Positions 1 through 11,746 of a stretch of 64,000 nt of DNA are shown here, piece after piece. A program made the position numbers and the translations under genes. Positions within the stretch are counted from its first letter, which is position 1. The number at the start of each line of letters is the position of its first letter. The notes beneath the pieces were generated by a model. It had not been told where the DNA came from. It did no database searches and saw only the letters and a program-made list of their open reading frames with translations. Source of the DNA: Chondrosia reniformis (Eukaryota; Porifera; Demospongiae; Chondrillida; Chondrillidae); assembly GCA_947172415.1 (NCBI GenBank), contig OX359199.1, positions 4,890,884 to 4,954,883 of the forward strand, in the 5' to 3' direction.

Positions 1-585
1 AGGTTGTGATTTAGTTTGATTGGTTTCAATTGAAGCATTCTCTGGATCAGTTATATTTGTCATCATCATTGAAGTAGTAGTGTTAGTAGGGTTGGATGTG
101 GATTGATTACTGCTCAGGATAGTTGGATACACTGCATGATGTAATCTTGCTGTTACTGCAATCAAGCACACTTTGCTCAAGGTGGCACTTGTGAGTATAC
201 CAAGAAACAGGATTAGCAGAGTAATGAATCTTACCAATTTGGCCATCGAGGACACCTTGGATGATTGCTTGTTTAGTATGACGTGATTATCTTGAGCATG
301 GGTTACTTCTGGACCAGTTAGCCTTCCTTCAGTCAGGCTTGTTTCAGTAAGAGTTGCTAATTGGTCCTGAACTACTCCAGGTTGTAAATCATCCAATTCA
401 TGGTAGTTTGAGATGACAGATTGCTCATCTACTAATTGACTGTTTATTCTTTCATCCTGGGTTGGCAAACTTATTCTTTTTGAATTTTTAAAGACACTTA
501 ATCTTTTCTTGCTGTTAGCAAAGACACTCTTCCTCCTATTTTTTTCTGATTTTTTATTCGACTTTGGGATAATGTCCATGATCAT
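1..585 (-). CDS. N-terminal exon of a two-TM membrane protein, possible chitin synthase (cut by left edge)
   Basis: Reads leftward from an ATG at 585 (in-frame stop just upstream) and is still open at base 1. The start reads MIMDIIPKSNKKSEKN. A basic, Ser-rich head is followed by an acidic linker, a hydrophobic segment (LVRFITLLILFLGIL) and a Thr/Asn-rich stretch with NxS/T sequons. From about residue 45 it is nearly identical to the exon at 1918-2655, but the first 40 residues differ. The hydrophobic segment followed by TLSKVCLIAVTARL resembles the first membrane segment of animal chitin synthases. The catalytic domain would lie outside the window, so this assignment is inference. It could equally be an unrelated sponge-type membrane protein. 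Confidence 0.5.
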   Translation of the reverse strand, partial: MIMDIIPKSNKKSEKNRRKSVFANSKKRLSVFKNSKRISLPTQDERINSQLVDEQSVISNYHELDDLQPGVVQDQLATLTETSLTEGRLTGPEVTHAQDNHVILNKQSSKVSSMAKLVRFITLLILFLGILTSATLSKVCLIAVTARLHHAVYPTILSSNQSTSNPTNTTTSMMMTNITDPENASIETNQTKSQP

Positions 586-1917
586 CAATCAGCCTAATCA
601 GCTACAGTTTGAGTGTTCTTAGAAGAGGGTCACTTTATATGTGTATGAACATTCTTGAAATATTTCTGACATCATGCCAGGTGTATAAAATACATTCCAG
701 TGTTATGCTGTTCACACTCCCGTAGCTGCAATAAGTACATGCCAAGCCTGCAGCTATGTACATGTAACTCTGATTATTTGCTTGTTCTGTTAATCAGAAA
801 TTGCCACTAATTATTAATAGTGTGAATGGAATAAATATACCATGCCTAATATAAATGCTTAAAGTGTATTGATTGCATTAATGCAGTGAATACTTGTTGA
901 GTGGGTTGATTTTATCCTTGAGAAGCATTATAAATAGTATAAACTTCCTCATCATGAAAATGAAAGTAAACTTATGGACTTAAATAGTCATACCATGCAT
1001 ATTCGTGACTATACCAATGTGTAGGTATGCCTCATGGAATGTGCATTCTTATATTATGCAATGAGGGCCAGGTTTTAATAAGTCAGGAGTACAAAAATCA
1101 AAATCAATTAGATATAACTCAAGTATGATCTTTATGTATATACAAAGTCCCTGTGTTTTGTGTGGCTTCACTTTAATAGGCCAGCACTTGCAACCACAGG
1201 GTTACAGCTGCCAATGGCATATCTAAGTAGCTATGGGCTAAAGGTGCTCAAGTGCCCCCTGACCTATACTGGCAGCTAGTAGTAAGGCTTGCTAATAGCT
1301 TAAACTCAATGACAAGTAAAAATCTGACAGTACAGACTGATCCTCAGATATAGGCTACTGAGCAAATTAAATTACATATAATGGCACAGGACATACTGTA
1401 TGTGTACCAAAACACTCAAACTTAACTTACATTATATACCACCTGTATGTAAACCAGTTAATAAAATGATTTATGTCATTTATGCATTGAAAGTTAATCA
1501 TACATATATATAAGGGTCGAAATGTCTGACAGAAAGGAGCAGAACCAGGCAAAGTAGATTCATAAAAGCCATAGCAATAAGAATAGCAAGAGAAGCAAAT
1601 ATCAATTGACCCTTAATTCTTCAGAGAACTGATTGGAAACGATTCTTTGAAATGCTAAGAATGGTATACAACTACATGCATTTATAAGAGCAAACACTTA
1701 ATTTGTGTTAATTGTGTCAAAGTACGAAGCCGTTCTTTAGAGTTGTTAAAAGAAACAAAACGGTACGTACACTATAGAGTCTACAGTAAACCATATAAGC
1801 AAGCAAACGACAATTTTTAGTCTCCTATGCTCCTATGCTATATATATACGTATATAGTGAACTATTTATTACACAGTATATACATTACGTATATATGTTA
1901 ATTATTAGGTGGCTTAC
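586..1917. other. Non-coding stretch between the duplicated exons
   Basis: AT-rich sequence with short ATAT/TACGTA runs near 1500 and 1840-1890. No coding exon, RNA gene or clear repeat was recognised. If the two flanking exons are alternative first exons, this would be promoter plus intron 1. Confidence 0.4.
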
Positions 1918-2655
1918 ACAGATAGCTGCTCTCATGGAGGGCCAGGGATATGTTATTGAACTCTTCCCATTGATAGCTCCAAAAAGCATTCGAATCACTG
2001 TAGTCAGTTGACATGAAACAAGAATGATTACCAATTGGACAAATGATATACTACATTGAGCAGTCCTAGTAACATCCAACAATGTTTGTTCGGCTAGCGC
2101 AACTGAATCAGAACTAGGCTGTGATTTAGTTTGACTGGTTTCAATTGAAGCATTCTCTGGATCAGTTATATTTGTCATCATCATTGAAGTAGTAGTGTTA
2201 GTAGGGTTGGATGTGGATTGATTACTGCTCAGGATAGTTGGATACACTGCATGATGCAATCTTGCTGTTACTGCAATCAAGCACACTTTGCTCAAGGTGG
2301 CACTTGTGAGTATACCAAGAAACAGGATTAGCAGAGTAATGAATCTCACCAATTTGGCCGTTGAGGACACCTTGGATAATTGCTTGTTTAGTATGAAGTG
2401 ATCATCTTGAGCATGGGTTGCTTCTGAACCAGTTAGCCTTCCTTCAGCCAGGCTTGTTTCAGTGAGAGTTGCTGATTGGTCCTGAACTGCTAGATTATCC
2501 AATTCATAGTAGTTTGAGATGACAGTTTGTTCAACTTCAAAATTCCTTACACCTGGTAGGCTTTGTCTTCTTCCATTCTCATCTGCATAAATCTTCTTCT
2601 TTCTGAAAGCCAGGCTCTTTCTAAGCGACTTTCTTAATCTCTCCATTATTACCAA
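1918..2655 (-). CDS. Duplicate N-terminal exon of the same two-TM protein, possible chitin synthase
   Basis: Single exon starting MVIMERLRKS (an inner Met at 2646 is equally possible) and ending at a GTAAGC splice donor after base 1918; unspliced translation stops at 1885. Residues 1-30 are very basic. TM1 is near residues 102-125 and TM2 near 203-222 (SFVQLVIILVSCQLTTVIRM), followed by FGAINGKSSITYPWPSMRAA. Two N-terminal membrane passes separated by a glycosylatable loop, ending in a W-P motif, is the layout of animal family-2 chitin synthase N-termini. I recognise the pattern but not enough residues to be sure. No downstream catalytic exon is visible between this exon and its duplicate at 1-585. 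It may be an alternative first exon of the same gene or a truncated tandem copy. Confidence 0.5.
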
Positions 2656-2846
2656 AGTGTCGTCGCCCCACGGTATTAGCTTTTATAATTTGTGGTATGC
2701 TTAGCACAGACAGATAAACTTCTAGACTAATTGGCGCATATGTGTATTTCTTGAATTCCTATAAAATAAGCTCAATTGAAATAAATCGGTAGGTAAATGG
2801 CGTATCGTACAAAAGAAAACCATGCAAAAAGGGGAAAACAAACAAA

Positions 2847-2918
2847 CTCCCGTGCCGGGAATCGAACCCGGGCCGCGGCGGTGAGAGCGCCGAATCCTAG
2901 CCACTAGACCACACGGGA
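2847..2918 (-). tRNA. tRNA-Glu (anticodon CUC)
   Basis: The reverse complement folds as a standard 72-nt tRNA. The acceptor stem pairs TCCCGTG with CACGGGA, with discriminator G. The A box is TGGTCTAGTGG, the anticodon loop CTCTCAC gives CUC, and the B box is GGTTCGATTCC. It matches the animal tRNA-Glu consensus closely, with no intron. A T-rich stretch with TTTT runs follows the 3' end as a Pol III terminator. It lies 58 bp upstream of the ELP2 start codon, on the opposite strand. Confidence 0.95.
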
Positions 2919-2976
2919 ACTCGAATAAAGCTTCCTCCTAAGGATAATTTATACTTACCAGAGGTCTCTTCGAAAA

Positions 2977-5900
2977 ATGGAAATTGTTTGCGAGTACTGT
3001 AGTAATGCTTGTAATCGTACTCCGAAGAGCTTTAGATGGGCCCCAACCAAAGCTGAAGCAATATTTGGGGGCGGGAAATCTGTTTTTCTTGTAACTCTGC
3101 ATGAAGAAGTAGCTCGTGTTTTGTATACCTTGCCTGGACATAGAGAAAGGGTCAATTGTGTATCGTATTTGAGGTTTAGAGGCAACGTTGCTGGTGTGTA
3201 GAATGCAATTTGTTATGTACGTAGATGTAATACTTGTACGTAACTCTTTTCACAGCTGAGGACTGCTCCAATAGCAACGAATTTATTTCTGGATCTGTTG
3301 ACAACAGTATTATACTCTGGCAGCGCAAAGCTGACAGGGTACGTGCACTTTTTTAGTGATAATATATAACTATATAGCTGGCTGTATATGCATGAGCCCT
3401 CCGTACATGCATACATATAGTTAACATGATATCCTGTAACTCAATATCTATTAAATACTCCATTTAAAGCTTAGAGCAGATGAACCTCCCCATCCTCTGT
3501 CAGATTAGAGTACTCTGGACATGACATTTTTATTTAGGCTATTCCTAAACTCATACTGATATCTCTTTAAGGGGTGGATGTATGCGAAAATGCTCTCCAA
3601 ATATTTGATAAACAATCCTTTTTCCAACAGTTTAAGCAAAAGCAGATGTTGGAAGGTCATGTTGGTGCAGTAGTAGCTCTAGCTGCCTCCTACTTGCCAC
3701 CAAGTGACAAGCCAGTAAGTGACATAGAAGACTGGACCGGACAACCCTCCATTATTGTTTCGGCATCATCTGACTCAACCATCAAAATTTGGGTCAGAGA
3801 AGTTCAAGATGGTGAGTGTCTTCATGCATTGTATGATGACTACACCCATTGTCTGTATGTCTCTACCTAATAAGGGCAAGGTTATCCTTGCTAGTGCGAG
3901 TGTTCAGTGGGTAATGTATTAATATGTGTATTTTAGCATGCAAAGATTTGGACACTGTTGCTGTTTTCCATATATGTATGACACAGCCTAGGTATATTAC
4001 ACCAAGCCAGTGAAGTTAGATTCTTATCTCTGTGTGTGGTATTCTTATGATATTACAGATATCGGATTCACATACTTTACATACCTCATGCTGTTTTAGG
4101 TGAATTTAACATGGAACAGTCACTTTCACTCAACCGTGGCTTTGTGATGGGACTAGATGTCTACTTTATGAAGAATAGCAAAAGTATAGTTATTTATCTT
4201 TGATATGGTACCAATAGCTTCCAAACCTTTTAAATGTCTAAAGATAAAATCACTGATGAAGACCCATGACAACATCAATAAGATGTATCCTGTACATGAC
4301 TTAAAACAGTATGGCACTCTACAGTTTTGGATGTTCTTTGCATGTTTTTCTTTGAACTTTCTCCACTGGGCCAGATACGTAGCTGGAATTTGGAATCTAT
4401 TCTTCAACAATGACCTCTTCTAAATATGCTGAGTATTACTTTGGAAAAGTTATATGTTTTCTGCATAGGACCTATATTAGCTGCTGGTGGAGATGATTGC
4501 AGGGTTTCACTCTTTGAATGGCAAGATGGTCAGGTACACTGGAATTCATCACATGACAAACACTGAGATACTATTAATTTTTGAACCTGTACTTGCAGTT
4601 GTTGAAATTGATGACCTTAACTGGACACGAAGATTGGATAAGGGATCTACAATTTGCATCTTTAAGTAAAAATAAATGTATTTTTGCCCAGTTATAAAGT
4701 ATTTTCTTTGTTTTGTAAGCATTCCAGCATCAGCAGTTTCTATATTATGCACCAACACAAGTAGCTATGATTAGTAGTACGTATAATTATATCTAACAAT
4801 GTGATGGTTTTATCAAATTACCCTATAGCTAATTCATTACACAATAACAGTTGTAACCAATTGATAATTGCTGAGATTTATTTCTAGTACTGTTAAGTAC
4901 ATTAAAGTAAATTTATCAGGTGTGGTTCACATACGCATGATGTCTGTAGTTCCAGCAGTGTAGGAGTGATTGGGAGCCTCCAATTGCATTCTTAATTGCT
5001 TCAAGTTTCCTTGTATAATTTCTGTTGTAGATAACGGGGATATCCTCTTGGCCAGTGCCTCTCAGGATACATACATCCGTCTGTGGAATATTACCACTTT
5101 ACAGATTGATACTGAAAAGGAAGACTCCGAAGAAATACAATTAAAGAAAAAAAATTTTACTTTAAGTTGCCAAGGAGACAAAGTAAAGGAAAGGAAGTAT
5201 ACAGTTTCATTAGAGGCTGTTCTGATTGGCCATGAAGATTGGATCTACAGTGTAGATTGGTATCCACCTCTTATAAGAGGTGAATACCTGCCTCATATGT
5301 GTGACAATATTTTATGAATAATCTGCAATACCTTTTTCCTACCCACTATGCTTATTTCATGGTAAAGGCCTATAGGAAACTAAACTTAGTGGAGCTTTGG
5401 ATGAGGATATAAGAGACTTCTCTTAATCAGTAATCCTGGAAGTCTTTTTGGAAGTTCTTCTTTGAATCTTCCTTAGATCCTTCTATTTGTACTGTAGCAC
5501 TGCCTTTCTAGCTTGTGCAACTGTTTATATTTTAATAAGAATGTCTCACACCTCAAGCTAACAGTAGATTTTCAATATCCTATATGTGTAGATGGCATAG
5601 TTTACCAGCCTCAGCAACTAATAAGTGCATCTATGGATAAAACTGTAATTGTATGGAGTTTAGACAAGGAGTCTGAAATGTGGATGGAACAGGTACTGAT
5701 CAACCAACTAGTTTGCTTGACAACCTAATTACTGTAGCTCTTCTCTTTGCACAGGCTAGGGTTGGTGAGGTAGGAGGCAATACCCTAGGGTTATATGGTG
5801 GGGTCTACTCTAATGATGGAGAAAGATTTGTTGCTCATGGTTACCAGGGTGCTTTCCATATTTGGAAGTTAGATCAGGTGAGTCAATATTAGCCATTCAC

Positions 5901-8900
5901 TCAGCGAGTACAGAGTTAGTTTCAAAACCCAGACCTAGCTTATTTCCCATGTTTATGCCATCAGGGAAACACTTGTGTTTTCAGAACAGATATACAGCAA
6001 ATGATGTCTGGGTGTAAGATTATTTACATTTCAATCAGGATTGGCCAGCCCACTTTAGAAACCTACAGCAAATAGGTTTTATCGTTTTTTAATTGTATAA
6101 ATTCTTTTGCATCATACCCCCATTTAGAATTTCAAATGAAAATGGGATCAGTATGAAGTTATATGTATTTTTATTTCTTTGAAAGGAAAACCAGAAGTGG
6201 TGCCCACAAGTAGCTCTAAGTGGCCATTTTGGGTCAGTTTTGGACCTGTCATGGGATCCTCTAGGACTCTTCTTCCTATCAGTGAGCTCTGATCAAACAA
6301 CAAGGCTACATGCTCCATGGAAACAAGAAGACAAAATGGTAGGTTGACAGAATGGTAGGTTGGTTAGCAGACAGAATGGTACATACAGGTTAATATATAC
6401 AAAGTATAGGATCAACCTTATATACTGTAGGTACATGTGTACAATGCTGATGAAGACCTTAGGGTCAAAATGTTCAATTCTAAAGAATATTTCTGTTTCT
6501 ATAGCTCAATAATCATCAACTAGTGTACTATATTTCCCTTCTTGTTGCTCCTCCGAAGGTCACATGGCATGAGATCAGTCGTCCTCAGGTGCATGGCTAT
6601 AACATGCAATGTGTTGCCATGACTACAAGTTCTCAGTTTATATCAGGTGGCGATGAAAAGGTATGCTAAACAATTGACCTTTTGGTAAACAATATACATT
6701 ACTTCCTATTTCTTTAAATGTATTATTACAGGTTTTACGTGTGTTTGAGGCTCCGACTTTGTTTTTTGAAAGTATGAGGAGCATCTCAGGAATTGATCTT
6801 TCTCAGGTACACCTCTTTGACCTCACCTATGAGGTTACAAAACCTATTGGCTATTTGATATAGTGCTTTATAATATGTCTTATATCTTAACATACTTTCT
6901 CTTTACCATCTCATCTTATTGTATTTTATATATATATGTACCTATACTGTACATACGTATGTACAGTATTATTTAAATATGTATCCATATATGTGTGTAT
7001 ATTTGTGTACTAATGTACACTTATTATACATAAACATTGTATACAAAGTGTGGTAAACCTAATAGTGTATATATAGGATAAATAACCTATTACAATGACT
7101 GTGTATAATATTACAATGTCGAGTAGACGTGTACTGCTGTATCTCTGGGTGCCAGCATTCCTGCTCTCGGATTATCCAATAAAGCAGTACTTTCAGGTAT
7201 GTATTGTATCTGATAAGTAGAGAATGTTGAAGGCAGACAATCTTATCTCACGACACATGCTGATCATTACTTCTTTTTCAGAAGCTGTAATTCCAGAGCC
7301 AACTGAGGATCAAGGGCCTGTCAAGAACCTCTTCAGTGACCACCAGATTCCATACTTCATGCCAGTCAAACTAACAGGTGCAGTGTAGCTAGGGGCTCTC
7401 TTGTGTTGTATACATATGTAGCTAGGGGCTCTCTTGTGTTGTATACATATGTAGCTAGGGGCTCTCTTGTGTTGTATACATATGTAGCTAGGGGCTCTCT
7501 TGTGTTGTATACATATGTAGCTAGGGGCTCTCTTGTGTTGTATACATATGTAGCTAGGGGCTCTCTTGTGTTGTATACATATGTAGCTAGGGGCTCTCTT
7601 GTGTTGTATACATATGTAGCTAGGGGCTCTCTTGCGTTGTTGTATACATATGTAGCTAGGGGCTCTCTTGTGTTGTATACATATGTAGCTAGGGGCTCTC
7701 TTGTGTTGTTGTATACATATGTAGCTAGGGGCTCTCTTGTGTTGTTGTATACATATGTAGCTAGGGGCTCTCTTGTGTTGTATACATATGTAGCTAGGGG
7801 CTCTCTTGTGTTGTATACATATGTAGCTAGGGGCTCTCTTGTGTTGTATACATATGTAGCTAGGGGCTCTCTTGTGTTGTATACATATGTAGCTAGGGGC
7901 TCTCTTGTGTTGTATACATATGTAGCTAGGGGCTCTCTTGTGTTGTATACATATGTAGCTAGGGGCTCTCTTGTGTTGTATACATATGTAGCTAGGGGCT
8001 CTCTTGTGTTGTATACATATGTAGCTAGGGGCTCTCTTGCGTTGTTGTATACATATGTAGCTAGGGGCTCTCTTGTGTTGTATACATATGTAGCTAGGGG
8101 CTCTCTTGTGTTGTTGTATACATATGTAGCTAGGGGCTCTCTTGTGTTGTTGTATACATATGTAGCTAGGGGCTCTCTTGTGTTGTATACATATGTAGCT
8201 AGGGGCTCTCTTGTGTTGTATACATATGTAGCTAGGGGCTCTCTTGTGTTGTATACATATGTAGCTAGGGGCTCTCTTGTGTTGTATACATATGTAGCTA
8301 GGGGCTCTCTTGTGTTGTATACATATGTAGCTAGGGGCTCTCTTGTGTTGTATACATATGTAGCTAGTACGTTAAGAGATCTATGTACGTACGTACTGTA
8401 CTTGCAAAGTTATCAGTCTATGCTATATTTAATCAATAATAAAGTACCTGAATAATATGGAGCCACCTTTAAATCTACTAATATAGCTATGTTAATGTTC
8501 TGCAAACACTTGTAAAGTACTACTGTTTTGGGTTTACTTACAGCTGTAAGTCTCCAATAATGTGGATGAAAACTAGGTTGTGTAGCCACTTTGGAGGAGT
8601 ATGTGTATTTGAAATAGTTTAGATACCAAAGAGCAGCTTGCTTCATAAATGTTTGTTCTGTATACTCACATATATGTGCCTAAACCCTTACTGTTACATA
8701 GCTCCTCCAGTGGAAGAGACACTTCTTCAAAACACACTTTGGCCTGAAGTTCAAAAGCTGTGAGTTTTTTGAAGAGGATGTTGCCATAGGACAGTGTTTG
8801 ATTTTGTTAATTTTTGTAGGTATGGTCATGGGTTTGAGGTGTATTCGGTGGCTGCTAGTTCTGATGGTAAACTGATAGCCTCAGCTTGTAAAGCCTCCAA

Positions 8901-11341
8901 ACCAGAGCATGCTTCCATTAGAGTGTGGGACACAGCAACTTGGAAACAGATAGACCTTTTGTCTCATCATTCACTCACTATCACACAGATTGCTTTTTCT
9001 CATGACTCTAAGCGTATATTGGCAGTATCTAGAGACAGATGCTGGTCACTATGGAATCAGAAAAATTCAATAGATCAAGCAGATAGTAGGCTTTTTTCTT
9101 ATTGGTGATTCATTTTTGTGTGACATCATCTTGACTGCCACTTTCTTCAGAAATATCATTTTCATTGGAAGCTGCATTGGACAAATCAGCTAAGAGTCAT
9201 ACTAGAATTATTTGGAGTTGCAGCTGGTCACCTGACGATTGCTGTTTTATTACAGCTTCAAGGGATAGAAAGGTACGTAGTTACTACTAAAATATTGGTG
9301 TATACATCGACTAAAATGTAGACTTACATTTTAGCATTATATGATAGGACTTGTGCTGCAAACATTTTCTCAGTGAGAGGGTTCTAGATAAATCTTTTTT
9401 TGAATGTTATACATACCAGACCTTGGGTACTAGTGCTTCCCCTTAGAGCTAGTCAAATTGCAATATTTTAATAGACTAAACAAATAAACTTATTGAACTG
9501 GTTTATCCCCTCAAATTGTACTATCTAGTATTTGTTCCCTCTCTTGGGATATTTTTAAAAGAAACCTGTACATACCAGAGTTTCTTTGGGGGATAAAGAA
9601 ACCCTGTACATGCATACCACAGTTCAGTACTCAGATTACTGTCTTCCTTTCCATATTAACATCTGATCAGGCATGCGTGTGGAGCATGGGAACTGGAATG
9701 GAATGTGACTGTGGGTGGAGGCTAGTGGGGGAAGCACTCATATGTGAAGTTGCAATTACAGCTGTGGATTTTGCCCCAATTACTTTGAGCAGTAGAAGGT
9801 AATTGCTATAGTACACTGTGTACATTACTATACTATAGCACACACTGTGTACATTACTATACTATAGTACATATCCAATATGTTTTGCCTACCACAGACT
9901 TCTAGGGTTTATGTAATATATATAAGTCTTAGCAAAAGTTACTAAACAATTGTACTTACTAATTTAATAAATGTACTTTATCCAAAAAGACATATAAACG
10001 CAACAAACAGGATAAAATGCTTTACTAATAATGTCACAGCATATTTGTAATAGTCCATACCAGTATATCTAGCTCATTTATTCCCATGAATGTTGGTTAA
10101 GTATGGCTTCTCAAGTTACATGCATCTTCCACGAGAGACATTCACATTTGTACTGCACATGTGTATTGATGTTCCATTTTGTTAGTGCTTTAAGCATGCT
10201 CTTCAGCTTTGATTCTTTTAGGTATGCAGTAGCACTTGGACTGGAAGATGGACAGATTAAACTGTACCACTTTGATCTTAACTCAGGAAAATGGAGTCTC
10301 CTTGCTAATGTAGACCCAATGTATCCACTTGGGCCATTTCAAGCATGCCAAAGCTGCCAGGCGTAGATCACACCTACGTAGGGTTTATAACCTTGATTTT
10401 GCCTTTTAAGCCTTGAATAATGTGTACAGCCTTGATTATGACTATATGTACGTATATGAATAATTGAGATGATAATCAAACCACAAGTAAATTCCATCAA
10501 ACATTATGAAGAGGGAACTGCAGCTCAGTGGGAGAGCACTGCTGGTGAATAGGCTCAAATCCCAGTAATTGCTTCTTTCATGTTTTCCCCCAGTAATGCT
10601 CTATTTATGCTTCTCTATTATGTATATAGTTAGTACCAGGGAAAGACCTAGCAGGGCTAAATGACACCATGTAATGTATGTAATTTTTCTGAGAGCACCT
10701 CTTTAACTCCATCTTGGTTAACTAGGATGGTCTGTGTATGTACATATATGTACATACGTATCTGTAAAGCTTTAATTGTAAGATGGTTCAAAAGTTTCTT
10801 ACATATTTTAAATTGTGTACTATTGTACATAGAAACGTTTGAATATACACCACTAGAACTATTACCGAATCAGCCAAGTGACCAAAGTCTTGTCTTGCCA
10901 AGGGGGACTGAACAACTGTCCTTTGATGATCTTGGGTAACTTATCACAATCGTCGGTCACCAATTTAATGGTATTTCAGTCCTCCATCCAAGGTAAGACT
11001 TTGGTCATTGGATGGTTTGGCTTAATAATTCTAGTACTTATTCATATTTTCTTCATTATATCCCTTGCACAACCATTTCATATTGTACATGTACGTATAA
11101 TATGATTATAATGTGATTCTCTTTTGGGGCCCTATTTTTCTTTTTTGGTGTACAAGCAAATGCATATGTAGCCAAGGTATTTTCTTTAGCTTGCTTCAGT
11201 ATTTCTCCTTGTGATGCTATCAAGTGCTTGAAGTGGCAACCTGTACCTTTCTCTGAAATTGGTGAACTTAATGGTCGGGGTATCCTCTTGGCAGCATGCT
11301 GTAGTGATGGATCAGTGCGCTTATATAACATTAAATTTTAA
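2977..11341 (+). CDS. ELP2: Elongator complex protein 2 (WD40 repeat protein)
   Basis: ELP2 is the double-beta-propeller subunit of Elongator, which modifies wobble uridines of tRNAs. Inferred exons: 2977-3193, 3256-3338, 3631-3811, 4100-4183, 4469-4533, 4599-4665, 5031-5279, 5592-5692, 5755-5877, 6186-6338, 6559-6660, 6732-6806, 7127-7196, 7282-7377, 8702-8759, 8820-9085, 9151-9272, 9671-9798, 10222-10320, 11200-11341. They total 2481 nt, all in phase, giving 826 residues, the length I recall for human ELP2. Diagnostic stretches include [88 protein letters not shown]-type WD motifs and the C-terminus LYNIKF. The first donor (3193) and the 10320 donor are the least certain. Intron 14 holds a minisatellite and intron 19 holds a SINE-like and a MITE-like element. 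It is convergent with the integrin gene to its right. Confidence 0.95.
5333..5485 (+). repeat. Dispersed repeat family copy (ELP2 intron 7)
   Basis: Contains the family signature AGGCCTATAGGAAACTAAAC, then GCTTTGGATGAGGATA, then TGGAAGTTCTTCTTTGAATC. The same blocks recur at 21340, 36605 (inverted), 39399, 56137 (inverted), 56826, 58523, 60116 and 62575. No terminal repeats or long ORF define it, so the class is unknown. Confidence 0.7.
7386..8367 (+). repeat. 33/36-bp minisatellite with higher-order structure (ELP2 intron 14)
   Basis: About 29 head-to-tail copies of a 33-bp unit (TAGCTAGGGGCTCTCTTGTG followed by TTGTATACATATG). A few 36-bp variants carry an extra TTG, and two carry a T-to-C change (CTTGCG). 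The CTTGCG variants are exactly 405 bp apart (7631 and 8036), and each is followed by the same order of 36-bp variants. This indicates that a 12-unit block was duplicated. Because both unit lengths are multiples of three, one frame stays open across the array (repeat [11 protein letters not shown]). It lies between good ELP2 splice sites and is not expected to be coding. Confidence 0.95.
10511..10580 (+). repeat. tRNA-like SINE head (ELP2 intron 19)
   Basis: CAGCTCAGTGGGAGAGCA resembles a Pol III A box, and GGCTCAAATCC about 30 bp later resembles a B box (GGTTCRANNCC). The spacing is that of a tRNA. The acceptor arms do not pair convincingly, so it looks like a tRNA-derived SINE or a decayed tRNA rather than a functional gene. 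Confidence 0.5.
10863..11026. mobile_element. MITE-like element with inverted ends (ELP2 intron 19)
   Basis: The left end CCAAGTGACCAAAGTCTT and the right end AAGACTTTGGTCATTGG are near-perfect inverted repeats about 130 bp apart. A related end (GTCAAGTGAACAAAGTCTTA) occurs at 55226-55247 in an AAAS intron. No transposase is present. Target-site duplication was not resolved. Confidence 0.55.
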
Positions 11342-11746
11342 ACATGTACACAAATACGTAGGTACGTATGTAATATTTTCTGATGTATGATGAATTTTAA
11401 TATGGAAAAGTAGGGGACTTTGATACCAAAAGCTGATCTTAAGCTTGGATGGATCATCAGTGGACTCTGGATTTCCCCCACCCACTCACTTGCCAAGTAG
11501 CCTCTCAGACGTATACATTGAGAATTTTAATATCTTAATTAATTGTCCATTGACAGACTAAATCTATACAGCAACCAAAAACTTAAATTTAATTTAATGC
11601 AAACCAATTAACCTATAGCTACCATGCATATGTACGTAGGTATGTACGTATGCATTAATATTACTCGTGTGATGTTTGTTCCTGCATGAAATATACACAT
11701 GATTAAAACTTTAAAGCTGATTACTTTTCTGGACCATTAGCAGTTA
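11342..11746. other. Convergent 3' intergenic region, ELP2 / integrin beta 1
   Basis: A 405-bp AT-rich stretch between two stop codons facing each other, containing TACGTA-type palindromes near 11630-11650. It presumably holds both 3' UTRs. No other gene is seen. Confidence 0.6.

Noticed and set aside
7403-8455. 350-codon open frame of [11 protein letters not shown] repeats
   Set aside because: It is the minisatellite in ELP2 intron 14. Unit lengths are multiples of three, and the flanking ELP2 exons splice across it in phase.
10511-10580. Functional tRNA gene
   Set aside because: A- and B-box-like motifs are present, but acceptor and anticodon stems do not pair, so it is listed as SINE-like.
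10661-10939. Apparent exon reading [15 protein letters not shown]
   Set aside because: It overlaps the left arm of the inverted-repeat element at 10863-11026, and a similar stretch recurs at 55216. ELP2 exons 19 and 20 join in phase without it.
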